Assembly (NCBI GenBank): GCA_029861535.1 | Contig: JAOTZC010000012.1 | Span: forward strand, 1 to 64,000 | Direction: 5' to 3' | DNA: 64,000 nucleotides | DNA from: Gammaproteobacteria bacterium | GTDB lineage: Bacteria; Pseudomonadota; Gammaproteobacteria; Steroidobacterales; Woeseiaceae | Part shown: positions 7,427-15,714 of the stretch, in pieces | Layout of the letters: each line of letters starts with the position of its first letter | Numbering within the stretch: position 1 is the stretch's first letter | Translations under genes and position numbers: made by a program | Notes under the pieces: generated by a model | Told to the model about the DNA's origin: nothing | Seen by the model: only the letters and a program-made list of their open reading frames with translations | Database searches by the model: none

Positions 7427-8299
7427 CTAATTAGTCGTATCGGCCACGGCGGCCGATACTTTAGGGGCTAAATGAGAATTATTGCCGGCCGAATCCCTAG
7501 CGCTCGGCATTAACACTTCGACCAATTCGCGGGAGCGCACAATGCCCTCGACAATGCGGCCTGAAGTCAGATTTTCGACCCGGATTCGTTGGTTTAAAGC
7601 CCCGTCCATCAAGGCTTTGCCGGTCATGCGGATTTGTAAGCCGCTGCCCGAAACGACCAAAGTTACGGTCTGTCCTCGCATTACGACGTTGTTTGCTTCG
7701 ATCAGCTTCAGCGTCAATATGCGGCCAGCAAGCACCGACGAGCGCAAGCGCTGGCCGATCAGGGTATTCGGGTCTGATACGTAGCCGGCAGTCATTCGTG
7801 ACACGTCGCGGACATCCGCAGTCAGATCCTCTTTGGTCAGCAGATGGCCCTTCGGTAGCGGCTGTCGTGCAACCCAGACCTCGGTTCTAACGACAACGTC
7901 GACCGGAACGTAGATTTTCCAGGGCTTCGATCCGTTGCAGCGTATGCCGACGATCGTCTTCGGACCGATCTTTGCACTGGGCCTTAAGAATCCTTCGAGT
8001 GGCGCGCTACAAGCAGCGAGTTTTAGCCGGCCATCCAACATTCCGGCGCGCACCGCCGTGTCCTGCGACGTTTTACCAAGCCGCTGCATCAGGAAGGCTT
8101 CTGCGACGGCAGCGATGTCTGCCGTCGAATGCCAGATGCCCACGCCGTTCGAGTTACCGGCGGCGGATGCGCCCGATGCGATATGAATAATCACGACGAG
8201 TCCAATGCATACGAATCGACGCGTTTGCGCGTCGATATCTCGTCGCCAGCGCGCAGTCGGCGTCAATTTCCTGACGATAGTTGCGATGTTTATTGGCAT
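7427..8299 (-). CDS. flgA: Flagellar basal body P-ring formation protein FlgA
   Basis: Periplasmic chaperone needed to assemble FlgI into the P-ring. The protein has an N-terminal signal segment (FVCIGLVVIIHIASGASA), an N-terminal domain (AEAFLMQRLG...) and the conserved C-terminal SAF-like domain. That domain carries LPKGHLLTKEDL, LIGQRLRSSVLAGRIL, VMRGQTVTLVVSGSGLQIRMTGKALMDGALNQRIRVENLTSGRIVEGIV. ATG at 8299 is preferred (GGAAG upstream); ATG 8362 would add 21 residues before the signal peptide. It is the first gene of the leftward operon flgA-flgM-flgN-csrA-like and has its own sigma-54 promoter at 8412-8427. Ends about 28 bp before flgM. Confidence 0.93.
   Translation of the reverse strand: MPINIATIVRKLTPTARWRRDIDAQTRRFVCIGLVVIIHIASGASAAGNSNGVGIWHSTADIAAVAEAFLMQRLGKTSQDTAVRAGMLDGRLKLAACSAPLEGFLRPSAKIGPKTIVGIRCNGSKPWKIYVPVDVVVRTEVWVARQPLPKGHLLTKEDLTADVRDVSRMTAGYVSDPNTLIGQRLRSSVLAGRILTLKLIEANNVVMRGQTVTLVVSGSGLQIRMTGKALMDGALNQRIRVENLTSGRIVEGIVRSRELVEVLMPSARDSAGNNSHLAPKVSAAVADTTN
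7437..7463 (-). promoter_or_regulatory. Sigma-28 promoter of flgM
   Basis: Reading the minus strand: TAAAGTAT (7456-7463), 11 bp, GCCGATAC (7437-7444). This matches the sigma-28 consensus TAAAGTTT-N11-GCCGATAA at 14 of 16 positions. The predicted transcript starts near 7430 and leads into flgM (ATG 7399). The element overlaps the last codons of flgA. Confidence 0.8.
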
Positions 8300-8411
8300 C
8301 AAAACGCTTCCAGTTTGCAACTGGTGCCAGGCGCGACGCGGCTTTGGACTTTGCGGATTCATTCAGCCGAACGTCACGCCTGGACCAGAACCCTTGCTCT
8401 GCTGGAGATAA

Positions 8412-8427
8412 TGCAAGCGCCGTGCCA
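8412..8427 (-). promoter_or_regulatory. Sigma-54 promoter of flgA operon
   Basis: On the minus strand TGGCACGGCGCTTGCA is a full match to the -24/-12 consensus with GG-N10-GC spacing. The predicted start is near 8401, about 100 bp before the flgA ATG at 8299. Confidence 0.85.
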
Positions 8428-8588
8428 GCAGCAATGAGCATCAAGCACTGCGTGATTGTTGAATGCTGCAAGCACTTGCCGCCTGAACGGCAAGTCTTTG
8501 CCGGAAGGATGTCTCGTGATGAGGCAAATCCCTGTCACAGTTCATCGGCTCAATCGAAGAATCCTTTAGCGACGCAGCGTCTGTCTAC

Positions 8589-8605
8589 TTGGCACGCGCT
8601 TTGCA
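8589..8605 (+). promoter_or_regulatory. Sigma-54 promoter of flgB operon
   Basis: TTGGCACGCGCTTTGCA matches the sigma-54 consensus (GG at 8591-8592, GC at 8603-8604, N10). The predicted start is near 8615, 47 bp before the flgB ATG. With the site at 8412-8427 on the other strand it makes a divergent pair, with about 160 bp between the elements for activator binding. The 8300-8661 gap holds no gene. Confidence 0.88.
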
Positions 8606-8661
8606 TCGGCATCTGCAGTACTCGCAAACGCACGACAGGTTTTGGGAAACGGGTTGTACTG

Positions 8662-9057
8662 ATGGAACTGAATGTACTGTCACAACATGAGCAAGCTCTG
8701 AAACTTCGAGCGCTTCGCAACGAAGTGTTGTCATCGAACATCGCGAACGCGGACACGCCGGGCTATAAGGCACGCGATATGGACTTCAGCACGGCGTTGA
8801 AGCATGTGCAGGATGGCTCGCTCAGGCTGATGGGTACGAATGACATGCACCTTGGCGCCGGTCGCGGCGCCGCGCCGACAACCGCCGAGCAGCTCAAGTA
8901 TCGAGTTCCGACACAACCAACGCTGGACGGCAACACGGTCGAAACCGACGTCGAGCAGGCCGCGTTTGCGGAAAACGCGTTGATGTATCGCGCTAGCCTT
9001 GCATTTCTCGACGGACAGATCCGCAGCATCCGATACGCGTTGAAGGGAGGCGACTAA
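8662..9057 (+). CDS. flgB: Flagellar basal body rod protein FlgB
   Basis: A 131-residue proximal rod subunit. It shows the family N-terminus (LSQHEQALKLRALRNEVLSSNIANADTPGYKARDMDF) with the SSNIANADTPGYKA rod/hook motif, and the C-terminal VETDVEQAAFAENALMYRASLAFLDGQIRSIRYALKGG. The ATG at 8662 is fixed by homology; the frame is open further upstream. It is the first gene of flgBCDEFGHIJKL, downstream of the sigma-54 promoter at 8589. The TAATG junction overlaps flgC by one base, so translation is coupled. Confidence 0.95.
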   Translation: MELNVLSQHEQALKLRALRNEVLSSNIANADTPGYKARDMDFSTALKHVQDGSLRLMGTNDMHLGAGRGAAPTTAEQLKYRVPTQPTLDGNTVETDVEQAAFAENALMYRASLAFLDGQIRSIRYALKGGD

Positions 9058-9470
9058 TGTCCTTGTTCAAGGTTTTTGACACGGCCGGCACGGCGATGAA
9101 CGCGCAATCGGTGCGAATGAACGTAACGTCGAGCAATCTCGCGAATGCGGGCAGCGTCAGCGGTGATCCGGACAAGGTCTATCGTTCGAAACAACCGGTG
9201 TTTTCATCGTTCCAGGAATCACTCAACAGTCAAAGCGGCATTTCTGGTGTGCGCCTCGACGGCATTATCGAAAGTTCTGCGGCACTGAGCTTGCGCCACC
9301 AACCGGATCATCCGGAGGCGGACGAGAACGGCAATGTCTATGTGTCGAACGTCAATGCGGTCGAGGAAATGGTCAACATGATTTCGGCATCTCGCTCCTA
9401 CAAAAACAATGTCGAGATCATCAATACAACGAAGGATCTGCTGTTGCAGACCCTGTCACTTGGACGTTAA
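9057..9470 (+). CDS. flgC: Flagellar basal body rod protein FlgC
   Basis: A 137-residue proximal rod subunit, usual length. Both axial-protein ends are present: MSLFKVFDTAGTAMNAQSVRMNVTSSNLANAGS at the N-terminus and VYVSNVNAVEEMVNMISASRSYKNNVEIINTTKDLLLQTLSLGR at the C-terminus, which fold together as the D0 coiled coil. The start codon overlaps the flgB stop, and flgD follows after 25 bp. Confidence 0.96.
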   Translation: MSLFKVFDTAGTAMNAQSVRMNVTSSNLANAGSVSGDPDKVYRSKQPVFSSFQESLNSQSGISGVRLDGIIESSAALSLRHQPDHPEADENGNVYVSNVNAVEEMVNMISASRSYKNNVEIINTTKDLLLQTLSLGR

Positions 9471-9495
9471 CGAGAGCCACTGAGAGCATGAAGTA

Positions 9496-10161
9496 ATGGT
9501 GACGCCAACACAAATAGACGATGCGCGAATATTCGCGCCGCCGCCGCAACAACGCGAACGCGGCGAACTCGGTCAGGAAGACTTCCTGACTTTGATGATT
9601 ACGCAGTTCAGAAACCAGGACCCCTTCGAGCCAATGGACAACGGCGAATTCCTGGGTCAGCTCGCACAATTCAGTACCGTAAGCGGCATCGATTCGCTAA
9701 ACGGTTCTTTCTCCGGACTCGCCGGTGCACTGCGCGACGAACAGGCACTGCAGGCCGCGAACCTCGTTGGCCGCACGGTGCTTGCGGAGACAGATTCGGG
9801 CTACTTCGATGGTGCGGCACCGATGGGTGGGGCGGTCGATCTCGGCGCGGCGGCTACCAGCGTACAAATCGACATTACCGACGCGTCCGGGCAACTGGTT
9901 CGCAGCATCGATCTCGGTCAACAGGCCCCCGGGACCGTGCGCTTCGATTGGGACGGGCGTAACGCAGACGGCGATCTTCTGGATGCCGGTCATTACCAAA
10001 TCAGTGCACGCGTAGTTCGCGGCTCCAACGTTGAGTCGGCACGTGCGTTCATAAGAGCCAATATTGAGTCGGTCACGCTTGGCCAGTTCGGCGGCGCAAT
10101 GACATTGAATCTGGCAGGTGGCGAATCGCTGTCACTGAGCCAGGTCTACCAGATTACTTAA
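9496..10161 (+). CDS. flgD: Flagellar hook capping protein FlgD
   Basis: Hook scaffold that caps the growing hook and is not retained in the finished organelle. The N-terminal signature GQEDFLTLMITQFRNQDPFEPMDNGEFLGQLAQFSTVSGI is unmistakable. The middle holds a FlgD Ig-like domain (VQIDITDASGQLVRSIDLGQQAPGTVRFDWDGRNADGDLLDAGHYQISA) inserted in a Tudor-like domain. The length of 221 residues is normal. It lies between flgC and flgE, 28 bp before flgE. Confidence 0.96.
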   Translation: MVTPTQIDDARIFAPPPQQRERGELGQEDFLTLMITQFRNQDPFEPMDNGEFLGQLAQFSTVSGIDSLNGSFSGLAGALRDEQALQAANLVGRTVLAETDSGYFDGAAPMGGAVDLGAAATSVQIDITDASGQLVRSIDLGQQAPGTVRFDWDGRNADGDLLDAGHYQISARVVRGSNVESARAFIRANIESVTLGQFGGAMTLNLAGGESLSLSQVYQIT

Positions 10162-10189
10162 ATATCGAATTCCTGAAGGAGAGAACGAC

Positions 10190-11407
10190 ATGCCATTTAC
10201 CATTGCACTCAGCGGACTCAACGCCGCATCGGCCGATCTCGGTGTCGCGGCTAACAACATCGCAAACGTCAACACGAACGGCTTCAAATTGTCGCGCGCG
10301 CAGTTCGCCGAGGTATTCGCCGTTGGCACGCAGAGTGTCAGCTCCAGCGCCACCGGCAGCGGTGTACGCCTGTCGTCAATCGCTCAGCAGTTTACACAGG
10401 GCAACATCGACTTTACGGACAACGCATTGGACCTCGCCATTGGTGGTGAGGGATTTTTCGTGTTGAACGATAACGGTGCGCGAAGCTATTCACGCGCCGG
10501 CGCATTCGGAGTCGATAACCAGGGATTCGTCGTCAATGCTCAGGGCGCGCGGCTACAAGCCTACCCATTTGCCGGTGCCGGCCTGTTCAATACCGGCACG
10601 CCGGTTGATCTGCAGCTGACGACGGGCGCCAATCCGCCGGCAGCAACGACAGAGGCCGCGTTTGGCATCAACTTACCAGCGAATGCGGCGGTACCGACAA
10701 ACCCGGTGTTCGATCCAACCGACCCGAGCAGCTTCAATCACACGACGTCGGTCACGGTGTACGACACGCTCGGCGCAGCGCACACGGCAACGGTCTACTT
10801 CATAAAAGATGCCGTAGCCAACACGTGGAATACGCAAGTCGAGATTGCCGGCAATCCCGTCGCCGGCGCGGCGCAGATTACGTTTGCAAACGACGGCAGC
10901 CTACTGGCGCCCATCGGCGGCCTGATGCCGCTCGCGCCCTACAATCCGGGCACCGGCGCGGCCGACATCGCGATGTCGCTGAATTTCGCCACTGCAACGC
11001 AATTTGGCAGTAATTTCGGCGTGAACTCGCTGTCGCAGGACGGTTTTACCACCGGTCGGCTCACCGGCGTTAGCGTCGACGCCGAAGGCATCGTTTTCGC
11101 GCGCTTCACCAACGGTCAGTCGACGTCGCTCGGCAAATTGTCGTTGGCGAATTTCGTAAACCCGCAGGGTCTGCAGCAGATTGGCGACACGACCTGGGGC
11201 GAGTCCTTCCAGTCAGGCGATGCGTTGCTCGGCGAAGCGGGCACCGCGTCGTTCGGCAATATTCAATCTGGTGCACTGGAAGCGTCGAACGTTGACCTGA
11301 CCGCTCAGCTTGTACAAATGATCACTGCGCAGCGCAATTTCCAGGCGAACGCGCAGATGATCTCGACGGCCGATACCGTTACACAAACGGTCATCAACAT
11401 CCGTTAG
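10190..11407 (+). CDS. flgE: Flagellar hook protein FlgE
   Basis: Main subunit of the hook, 405 residues. It begins MPFTIALSGLNAASADLGVAANNIANVNTNGFK and carries the DNALDLAIGGEGFFVL loop and the middle FlgE D2 region (VTVYDTLGAAHTATVYFIKD). It ends with the C-terminal SNVDLTAQLVQMITAQRNFQANAQMISTADTVTQTVINIR. GGAG-type Shine-Dalgarno (AAGGAGAG) lies just before the ATG. The stretch between the D0/D1 ends is Ala/Gly/Thr-rich, as in other secreted axial proteins. Its length is set by FliK (32453). Confidence 0.96.
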   Translation: MPFTIALSGLNAASADLGVAANNIANVNTNGFKLSRAQFAEVFAVGTQSVSSSATGSGVRLSSIAQQFTQGNIDFTDNALDLAIGGEGFFVLNDNGARSYSRAGAFGVDNQGFVVNAQGARLQAYPFAGAGLFNTGTPVDLQLTTGANPPAATTEAAFGINLPANAAVPTNPVFDPTDPSSFNHTTSVTVYDTLGAAHTATVYFIKDAVANTWNTQVEIAGNPVAGAAQITFANDGSLLAPIGGLMPLAPYNPGTGAADIAMSLNFATATQFGSNFGVNSLSQDGFTTGRLTGVSVDAEGIVFARFTNGQSTSLGKLSLANFVNPQGLQQIGDTTWGESFQSGDALLGEAGTASFGNIQSGALEASNVDLTAQLVQMITAQRNFQANAQMISTADTVTQTVINIR

Positions 11408-11438
11408 CGATAACGGCTCTGATACCTGAGGGAACGGC

Positions 11439-12179
11439 ATGGATGAGATGATTTACGTCGCGATGACCGGTGCAAAGCAGACCGAATATGCGCAGGCGAT
11501 CAACACTAACAATCTTGCAAACATCTCGACGACCGGTTTTCGTGCCGACCTGCACTCGTTCAGCTCTGTACCGGTCGACGGTCCCGGCGTCGATGCGCGA
11601 GTCAACGCGGTCGTCGAGTCCTACGGCACCGATTTCTCGCAAGGACCGATCGCAAACACCGGTCGCGATCTCGATGTCGCGATATTCGGTGAAGGCTTCC
11701 TTGCGGTGCAGGCGCCCGACGGCACCGAAGCGTATACACGCGCCGGGGCTTTGCGCGAAGGCGCGGGTGGGCTGCTCGAGACCGGCAGCGGTCACCTGGT
11801 CCTGGGCAATGGCGGCCCGGTCGCAATTCCGCCGACAGGCAGTTTGACGATCGGCAAGGATGGCACGATTACGATCCAACCGATCGGGCAAGGTCCCGAG
11901 ACGCTGAGCATTGTCGATCGCATAAAGCTCGTCAAACCCGATATAACACTTCTCGAAAAGGGCAGCGATGGCCTGCTGTATTTGCCGGATGGGGGCGTTG
12001 CCGATGCCGATGCGAGCGTCCAGCTGCGGTCTGGCGCTCTTGAGCAAAGCAACGTGAATGCGGCCAGAACGCTCGTCAATATGATCGAGTTGGCGCGTCA
12101 ATACGAAATGCAAATCAACGTGATCAAAACATCTGAGGAAAATGCCGACGCGGCAGCGCAGATGATGAGCATGAGCTAA
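11439..12179 (+). CDS. flgF: Flagellar basal body rod protein FlgF
   Basis: Proximal rod protein of 246 residues. The family start DEMIYVAMTGAKQTEYAQAINTNNLANISTTGFRADL, the GRDLDVAIFGEGFLAVQ loop and the C-terminus GALEQSNVNAARTLVNMIELARQYEMQINVIKTSEENADAAAQMM are all present. It is shorter than FlgE and lacks the hook domain. It is followed by flgG after 18 bp with a GGAG Shine-Dalgarno. Confidence 0.95.
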   Translation: MDEMIYVAMTGAKQTEYAQAINTNNLANISTTGFRADLHSFSSVPVDGPGVDARVNAVVESYGTDFSQGPIANTGRDLDVAIFGEGFLAVQAPDGTEAYTRAGALREGAGGLLETGSGHLVLGNGGPVAIPPTGSLTIGKDGTITIQPIGQGPETLSIVDRIKLVKPDITLLEKGSDGLLYLPDGGVADADASVQLRSGALEQSNVNAARTLVNMIELARQYEMQINVIKTSEENADAAAQMMSMS

Positions 12180-12197
12180 GCAAGCGGAGAAAATAAG

Positions 12198-12983
12198 ATG
12201 AGTCAAGCACTATGGGTGGCGAAAACCGGACTAGATGCGCAGCAGACGCGCATGACCGTGATCTCGAACAACCTCGCCAATGTCAATACGACCGGCTTCA
12301 AACAAGGCCGCGCCGTATTCGAAGATTTGTTGTATCAAAACATCCGCCAATCCGGTGCGCAAAGTTCGCAGGACACGATATTGCCGTCGGGTTTGAGCCT
12401 CGGTACCGGCGTACGTATTGTTGCAACCGAAAAACTCTTCACGCAAGGCAGCGTGCTGCAAACCGGAAGCGCGATGGATGTCGCGATTAGCGGTCGAGGC
12501 TTCTTTCAGATACTGAAGCCGGACGGGGACCTGGCTTATACGCGAGACGGTACATTCCAGATGAACGACCAGGGTGAGCTGGTTACATCGAGCGGCTACA
12601 TCGTGCAGCCTGGCATAACGATTCCGGATAGCGCACAGAGCATTACGATCGGCACGGACGGCACGGTAACCGTGAAACTACCGGGCCAGACCGCTGTGAC
12701 TCAGGTTGGCACGCTGGAGACCGTCGATTTCATCAACCCGGTCGGCCTGCAGCCGGTCGGCGAAAATCTTTTCATCGAGACCGCGGCCAGTGGCACTGCC
12801 CAGGCCGGCACGCCTGGCCTAAATGGTCTCGGCACGCTGACGCAGGGCGCGCTCGAGAGTTCGAACGTCAACGTCGTCGCTGAACTGGTCAACATGATCG
12901 AAACGCAGCGTGCGTACGAAATGAATTCGAAAGCAATCACGACCAACGATCAAATGATGCAGTACGTCAACAACAACCTGTAG
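12198..12983 (+). CDS. flgG: Flagellar basal body distal rod protein FlgG
   Basis: Distal rod subunit of 261 residues, the usual length. Shows [46 protein letters not shown], which includes the FlgG-specific segment after the D0 helix that stiffens the rod. It also has [17 protein letters not shown] and the C-terminal [45 protein letters not shown]. Lies between flgF and flgH with 11-18 bp gaps. Confidence 0.97.
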   Translation: MSQALWVAKTGLDAQQTRMTVISNNLANVNTTGFKQGRAVFEDLLYQNIRQSGAQSSQDTILPSGLSLGTGVRIVATEKLFTQGSVLQTGSAMDVAISGRGFFQILKPDGDLAYTRDGTFQMNDQGELVTSSGYIVQPGITIPDSAQSITIGTDGTVTVKLPGQTAVTQVGTLETVDFINPVGLQPVGENLFIETAASGTAQAGTPGLNGLGTLTQGALESSNVNVVAELVNMIETQRAYEMNSKAITTNDQMMQYVNNNL

Positions 12984-12994
12984 GGGTAACGACA

Positions 12995-13672
12995 GTGAAT
13001 TCGGTACCAAAGATTCTTGCCTATGCCACGCTGTGCGGGCTACTCGGCGCTTGTTCGTTGCTACCGGTTGACGAAGCGGAGCAATACAGCCCGCCGCCGG
13101 TGCCGCAGGTGTATTCGGAACCGTCGGACGGCACAATTTTTCAATCGGGAACTGAGGTTCGGCTGTTTGAAGACCTTAAAGCGGGCCGAGTCGGCGATAT
13201 TCTGACGGTGCGACTGGTCGAACGGACGAATGCCAGCAAGAACTCGCAAACTCAGACCGCGAAGACGACCGCAGCGACGCTTGCGAATCCCGAAATCTTC
13301 GGTCGGCCGATAACCAAGGGCGGAACACCGCTATTTAGCGGCAGCCTCGACGGCAGTTCGTCGTTTGACGGCCAGGGAGCGAGCAGCCAGAGCAACAGTT
13401 TGGACGGTGACATCACGGTGACCGTTATTGATCGGCTGCCGAACGGCAATCTCGTTATCCAGGGCGAGAAGTGGCTCACAATCAATCAGGGCCGGGAATT
13501 TATTCGCGTGAAAGGCATCATTCGTCCCAACGACATTGAAACAGACAACTCCGTGCTATCGACACGGATAGCGAATGCCCAGATCGCCTATAGCGCCAAA
13601 GGTGCGTTGGCGGCCGCAAATCGCATGGGCCTTATTTCAAGATTCTTCAATTCAATTTTCCATCCGTATTGA
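12995..13672 (+). CDS. flgH: Flagellar L-ring protein FlgH (lipoprotein)
   Basis: Outer-membrane ring subunit, 225 residues. The N-terminus carries a lipoprotein signal (KILAYATLCGLLGAC, lipobox LGAC). Family blocks follow: LFEDLKAGRVGDILTVRLVERTNASKNSQTQT, LDGDITVTVIDRLPNGNLVIQGEKWLTINQGREFIRVKGIIRPNDI and the C-terminal GLISRFFNSIFHPY. The start is GTG at 12995, 12 bp after an AGGGG motif. It belongs with flgI in the LP-ring. Confidence 0.96.
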   Translation: MNSVPKILAYATLCGLLGACSLLPVDEAEQYSPPPVPQVYSEPSDGTIFQSGTEVRLFEDLKAGRVGDILTVRLVERTNASKNSQTQTAKTTAATLANPEIFGRPITKGGTPLFSGSLDGSSSFDGQGASSQSNSLDGDITVTVIDRLPNGNLVIQGEKWLTINQGREFIRVKGIIRPNDIETDNSVLSTRIANAQIAYSAKGALAAANRMGLISRFFNSIFHPY

Positions 13673-13696
13673 TCACGGCGAAGGGATACGCTTGTC

Positions 13697-14818
13697 ATGA
13701 AAAGAACTGCAACCATCACTGCACTCAGTCTGATCGCGTTACTTTCGATCGGCGCCCAGTCTGTGCATGCGGAACGCGTCAAGGATCTGGCCAGTGTCGC
13801 TGGGGTTCGCGAAAACCAACTTGCCGGCTACGGCCTCGTCGTTGGCCTGAGTGGAACCGGCGATCAGACGACACAGACGCCATTTACCGTGCAAAGCATT
13901 ATCAACATGCTGACGCAGTTCGGTATCACAATTCCCCCGGGCACCAGCCTGCAGTTGAAAAACGTTGCGGCCGTTACCGTACAAGCTGACCTGCCGGCAT
14001 TCGCGAAGCCCGGCCAGAAACTGGACGTCACCGTGTCGTCAATCGGCAATGCCAAAAGCTTGCGCGGTGGCAGCCTGCTGATGGCGCCGATGCGCGGCGT
14101 CGACGGCAATGTCTATGCCATCGCACAGGGCAATCTGGTTGTCGGCGGTTTTGGCGCGTCAGGCGCCGATGGGTCCAGGGTGACCGTTAATATTCCCAGT
14201 ACCGGACGCATTCCGAATGGCGGTACGGTCGAACGCTCTGTCAATAGTGAGTTTCTAACGCGTGAGGCAATCGTCTTAAACCTGCACACGCCGGACTTTA
14301 CGACTTCCACCAGACTGGCCGCGCAGATAAATTCGACGCTTGGCGACGGCACGGCCGTCGCGATCGACGCCGTATCGGTTAACGTGCGGCCTCCCGCATT
14401 GGCGGCACAACGCACGGCATTTGTGGCCGCGCTCGAAAATCTCGAAGTTGAACCGGGCGAAGTGCAGGCCAAGGTCATTGTGAATTCGCGAACCGGCACC
14501 GTAGTGATCGGCTCAAACGTGCGAGTCATGCCGGCTGCGGTTTCACACGGGTCGCTCGTCGTCACTATTAGTGAAACGCCGTTCGTCAGCCAGCCGGTGG
14601 CACCGTTCAGCGACGCTGGCGAAACGGTGGCGCTTAGCGATTCCGGGGTGACGATCGAGCAGGATGAGGCCAGCATGTTCTTGTTCGAGCCTGGCACGAG
14701 CCTTGACGAGATTGTTCAGGCCGTGAACCGCGTTGGCGCCGCGCCCGGAGATTTAGTGGCAATCCTCGAAGCGCTGAAACAAGCAGGCGCGCTGCGCGCC
14801 GAGCTCGTCATTATCTAA
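13697..14818 (+). CDS. flgI: Flagellar P-ring protein FlgI
   Basis: Periplasmic ring subunit, 373 residues, with a Sec signal peptide ([22 protein letters not shown]) cleaved before [33 protein letters not shown]. The conserved [38 protein letters not shown] and C-terminal [32 protein letters not shown] blocks are intact. Assembly in the periplasm requires FlgA (7427-8299). It precedes flgJ by 10 bp. Confidence 0.97.
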   Translation: MKRTATITALSLIALLSIGAQSVHAERVKDLASVAGVRENQLAGYGLVVGLSGTGDQTTQTPFTVQSIINMLTQFGITIPPGTSLQLKNVAAVTVQADLPAFAKPGQKLDVTVSSIGNAKSLRGGSLLMAPMRGVDGNVYAIAQGNLVVGGFGASGADGSRVTVNIPSTGRIPNGGTVERSVNSEFLTREAIVLNLHTPDFTTSTRLAAQINSTLGDGTAVAIDAVSVNVRPPALAAQRTAFVAALENLEVEPGEVQAKVIVNSRTGTVVIGSNVRVMPAAVSHGSLVVTISETPFVSQPVAPFSDAGETVALSDSGVTIEQDEASMFLFEPGTSLDEIVQAVNRVGAAPGDLVAILEALKQAGALRAELVII

Positions 14819-14828
14819 GGCGCAGCCA

Positions 14829-15704
14829 ATGACTGCGTCGATTACCGACTTCACGCATTTCGCCGAGCTTCGGCGCGGTGCGGAAAACAATGATCCCAAG
14901 GTGCTCAAAGAAGTAGCCGGACAGTTTGAGGCATTGTTTTTGCAGTCCATGTTGAAAAACATGCGCGAAGCGTCACTCGGGGATCCAATTTTCGGAGAAA
15001 GCGATTCGCACGAAATGTATCAGAGCATGCTGGATCAGCAGCTCGCGATGGAAATGGCGAGCGGCAACGGCATCGGCCTCGCGGAGATGTTAGTGCGACA
15101 ACTGGGTGGAGAACAGGCAGCGAAGCTGCCAATCGAGCGAACATTCGCCATTGAACGAGCCCGGCCGGCGAGTTTCGCCAGGAGCGAACCGGCCTGGGCT
15201 GACGCAGAGAGTTTTGCACGCGATGTCTGGCCACATGCGAAGCGCATCGCCGCACGGCTGAATGTGGCTCCGGAAGGCGTACTTGCGCAAGCTGCGCTTG
15301 AAACGGGTTGGGGCAAGCACGTCATGGCTCGGCGCGACGGCGAATCCAGCTTTAATCTGTTTGGCATCAAAGCCGGTAGTGACTGGTCCGGTGACAGCGT
15401 GGCCCGCCGGACCTTGGAATTCGACGGCGGCGTAGCCCGTCATGAATTTGCACAATTTCGGGCGTATGGCGGTGTTGGCGAGACATTCGACGACTACGCT
15501 GATTTGTTGACTGCGAACCCGAGATATTCAGACGTACGCGATCACGGTGCAAACATTGCTAGTTTCGCGAACGCGCTGCAATCGAGTGGTTATGCAACGG
15601 ACCCGAAATATGCAGACAAGATCTCGCGCGTTGCGAGCAGCGACACGATGACGCGTGTACTCGACAGCCTAAAGGATGCGACAGATGCGCCGATAGGCCA
15701 TTGA
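14829..15704 (+). CDS. flgJ: Flagellar rod assembly protein / muramidase FlgJ
   Basis: Two-domain protein of 291 residues. The N-terminal rod-binding domain (about 1-95) has VLKEVAGQFEALFLQSMLKNMREAS and MYQSMLDQQLAMEMASGNGIGLAEMLVRQL. The C-terminal domain (about 130-285) is a glucosaminidase with the catalytic Glu in AQAALETGWGKHVM and the SFNLFGIKAG strand. It locally cuts peptidoglycan so the rod can cross the wall. This fused form is typical of Gammaproteobacteria. Located between flgI and flgK. Confidence 0.96.
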   Translation: MTASITDFTHFAELRRGAENNDPKVLKEVAGQFEALFLQSMLKNMREASLGDPIFGESDSHEMYQSMLDQQLAMEMASGNGIGLAEMLVRQLGGEQAAKLPIERTFAIERARPASFARSEPAWADAESFARDVWPHAKRIAARLNVAPEGVLAQAALETGWGKHVMARRDGESSFNLFGIKAGSDWSGDSVARRTLEFDGGVARHEFAQFRAYGGVGETFDDYADLLTANPRYSDVRDHGANIASFANALQSSGYATDPKYADKISRVASSDTMTRVLDSLKDATDAPIGH

Positions 15705-15714
15705 GGATTTTGCA

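Noticed and set aside
11394-12206. Long open frame (270 codons) on the minus strand opposite flgF
   Set aside because: It mirrors the codon bias of flgF, has no Shine-Dalgarno or family resemblance, and flgF is certain.
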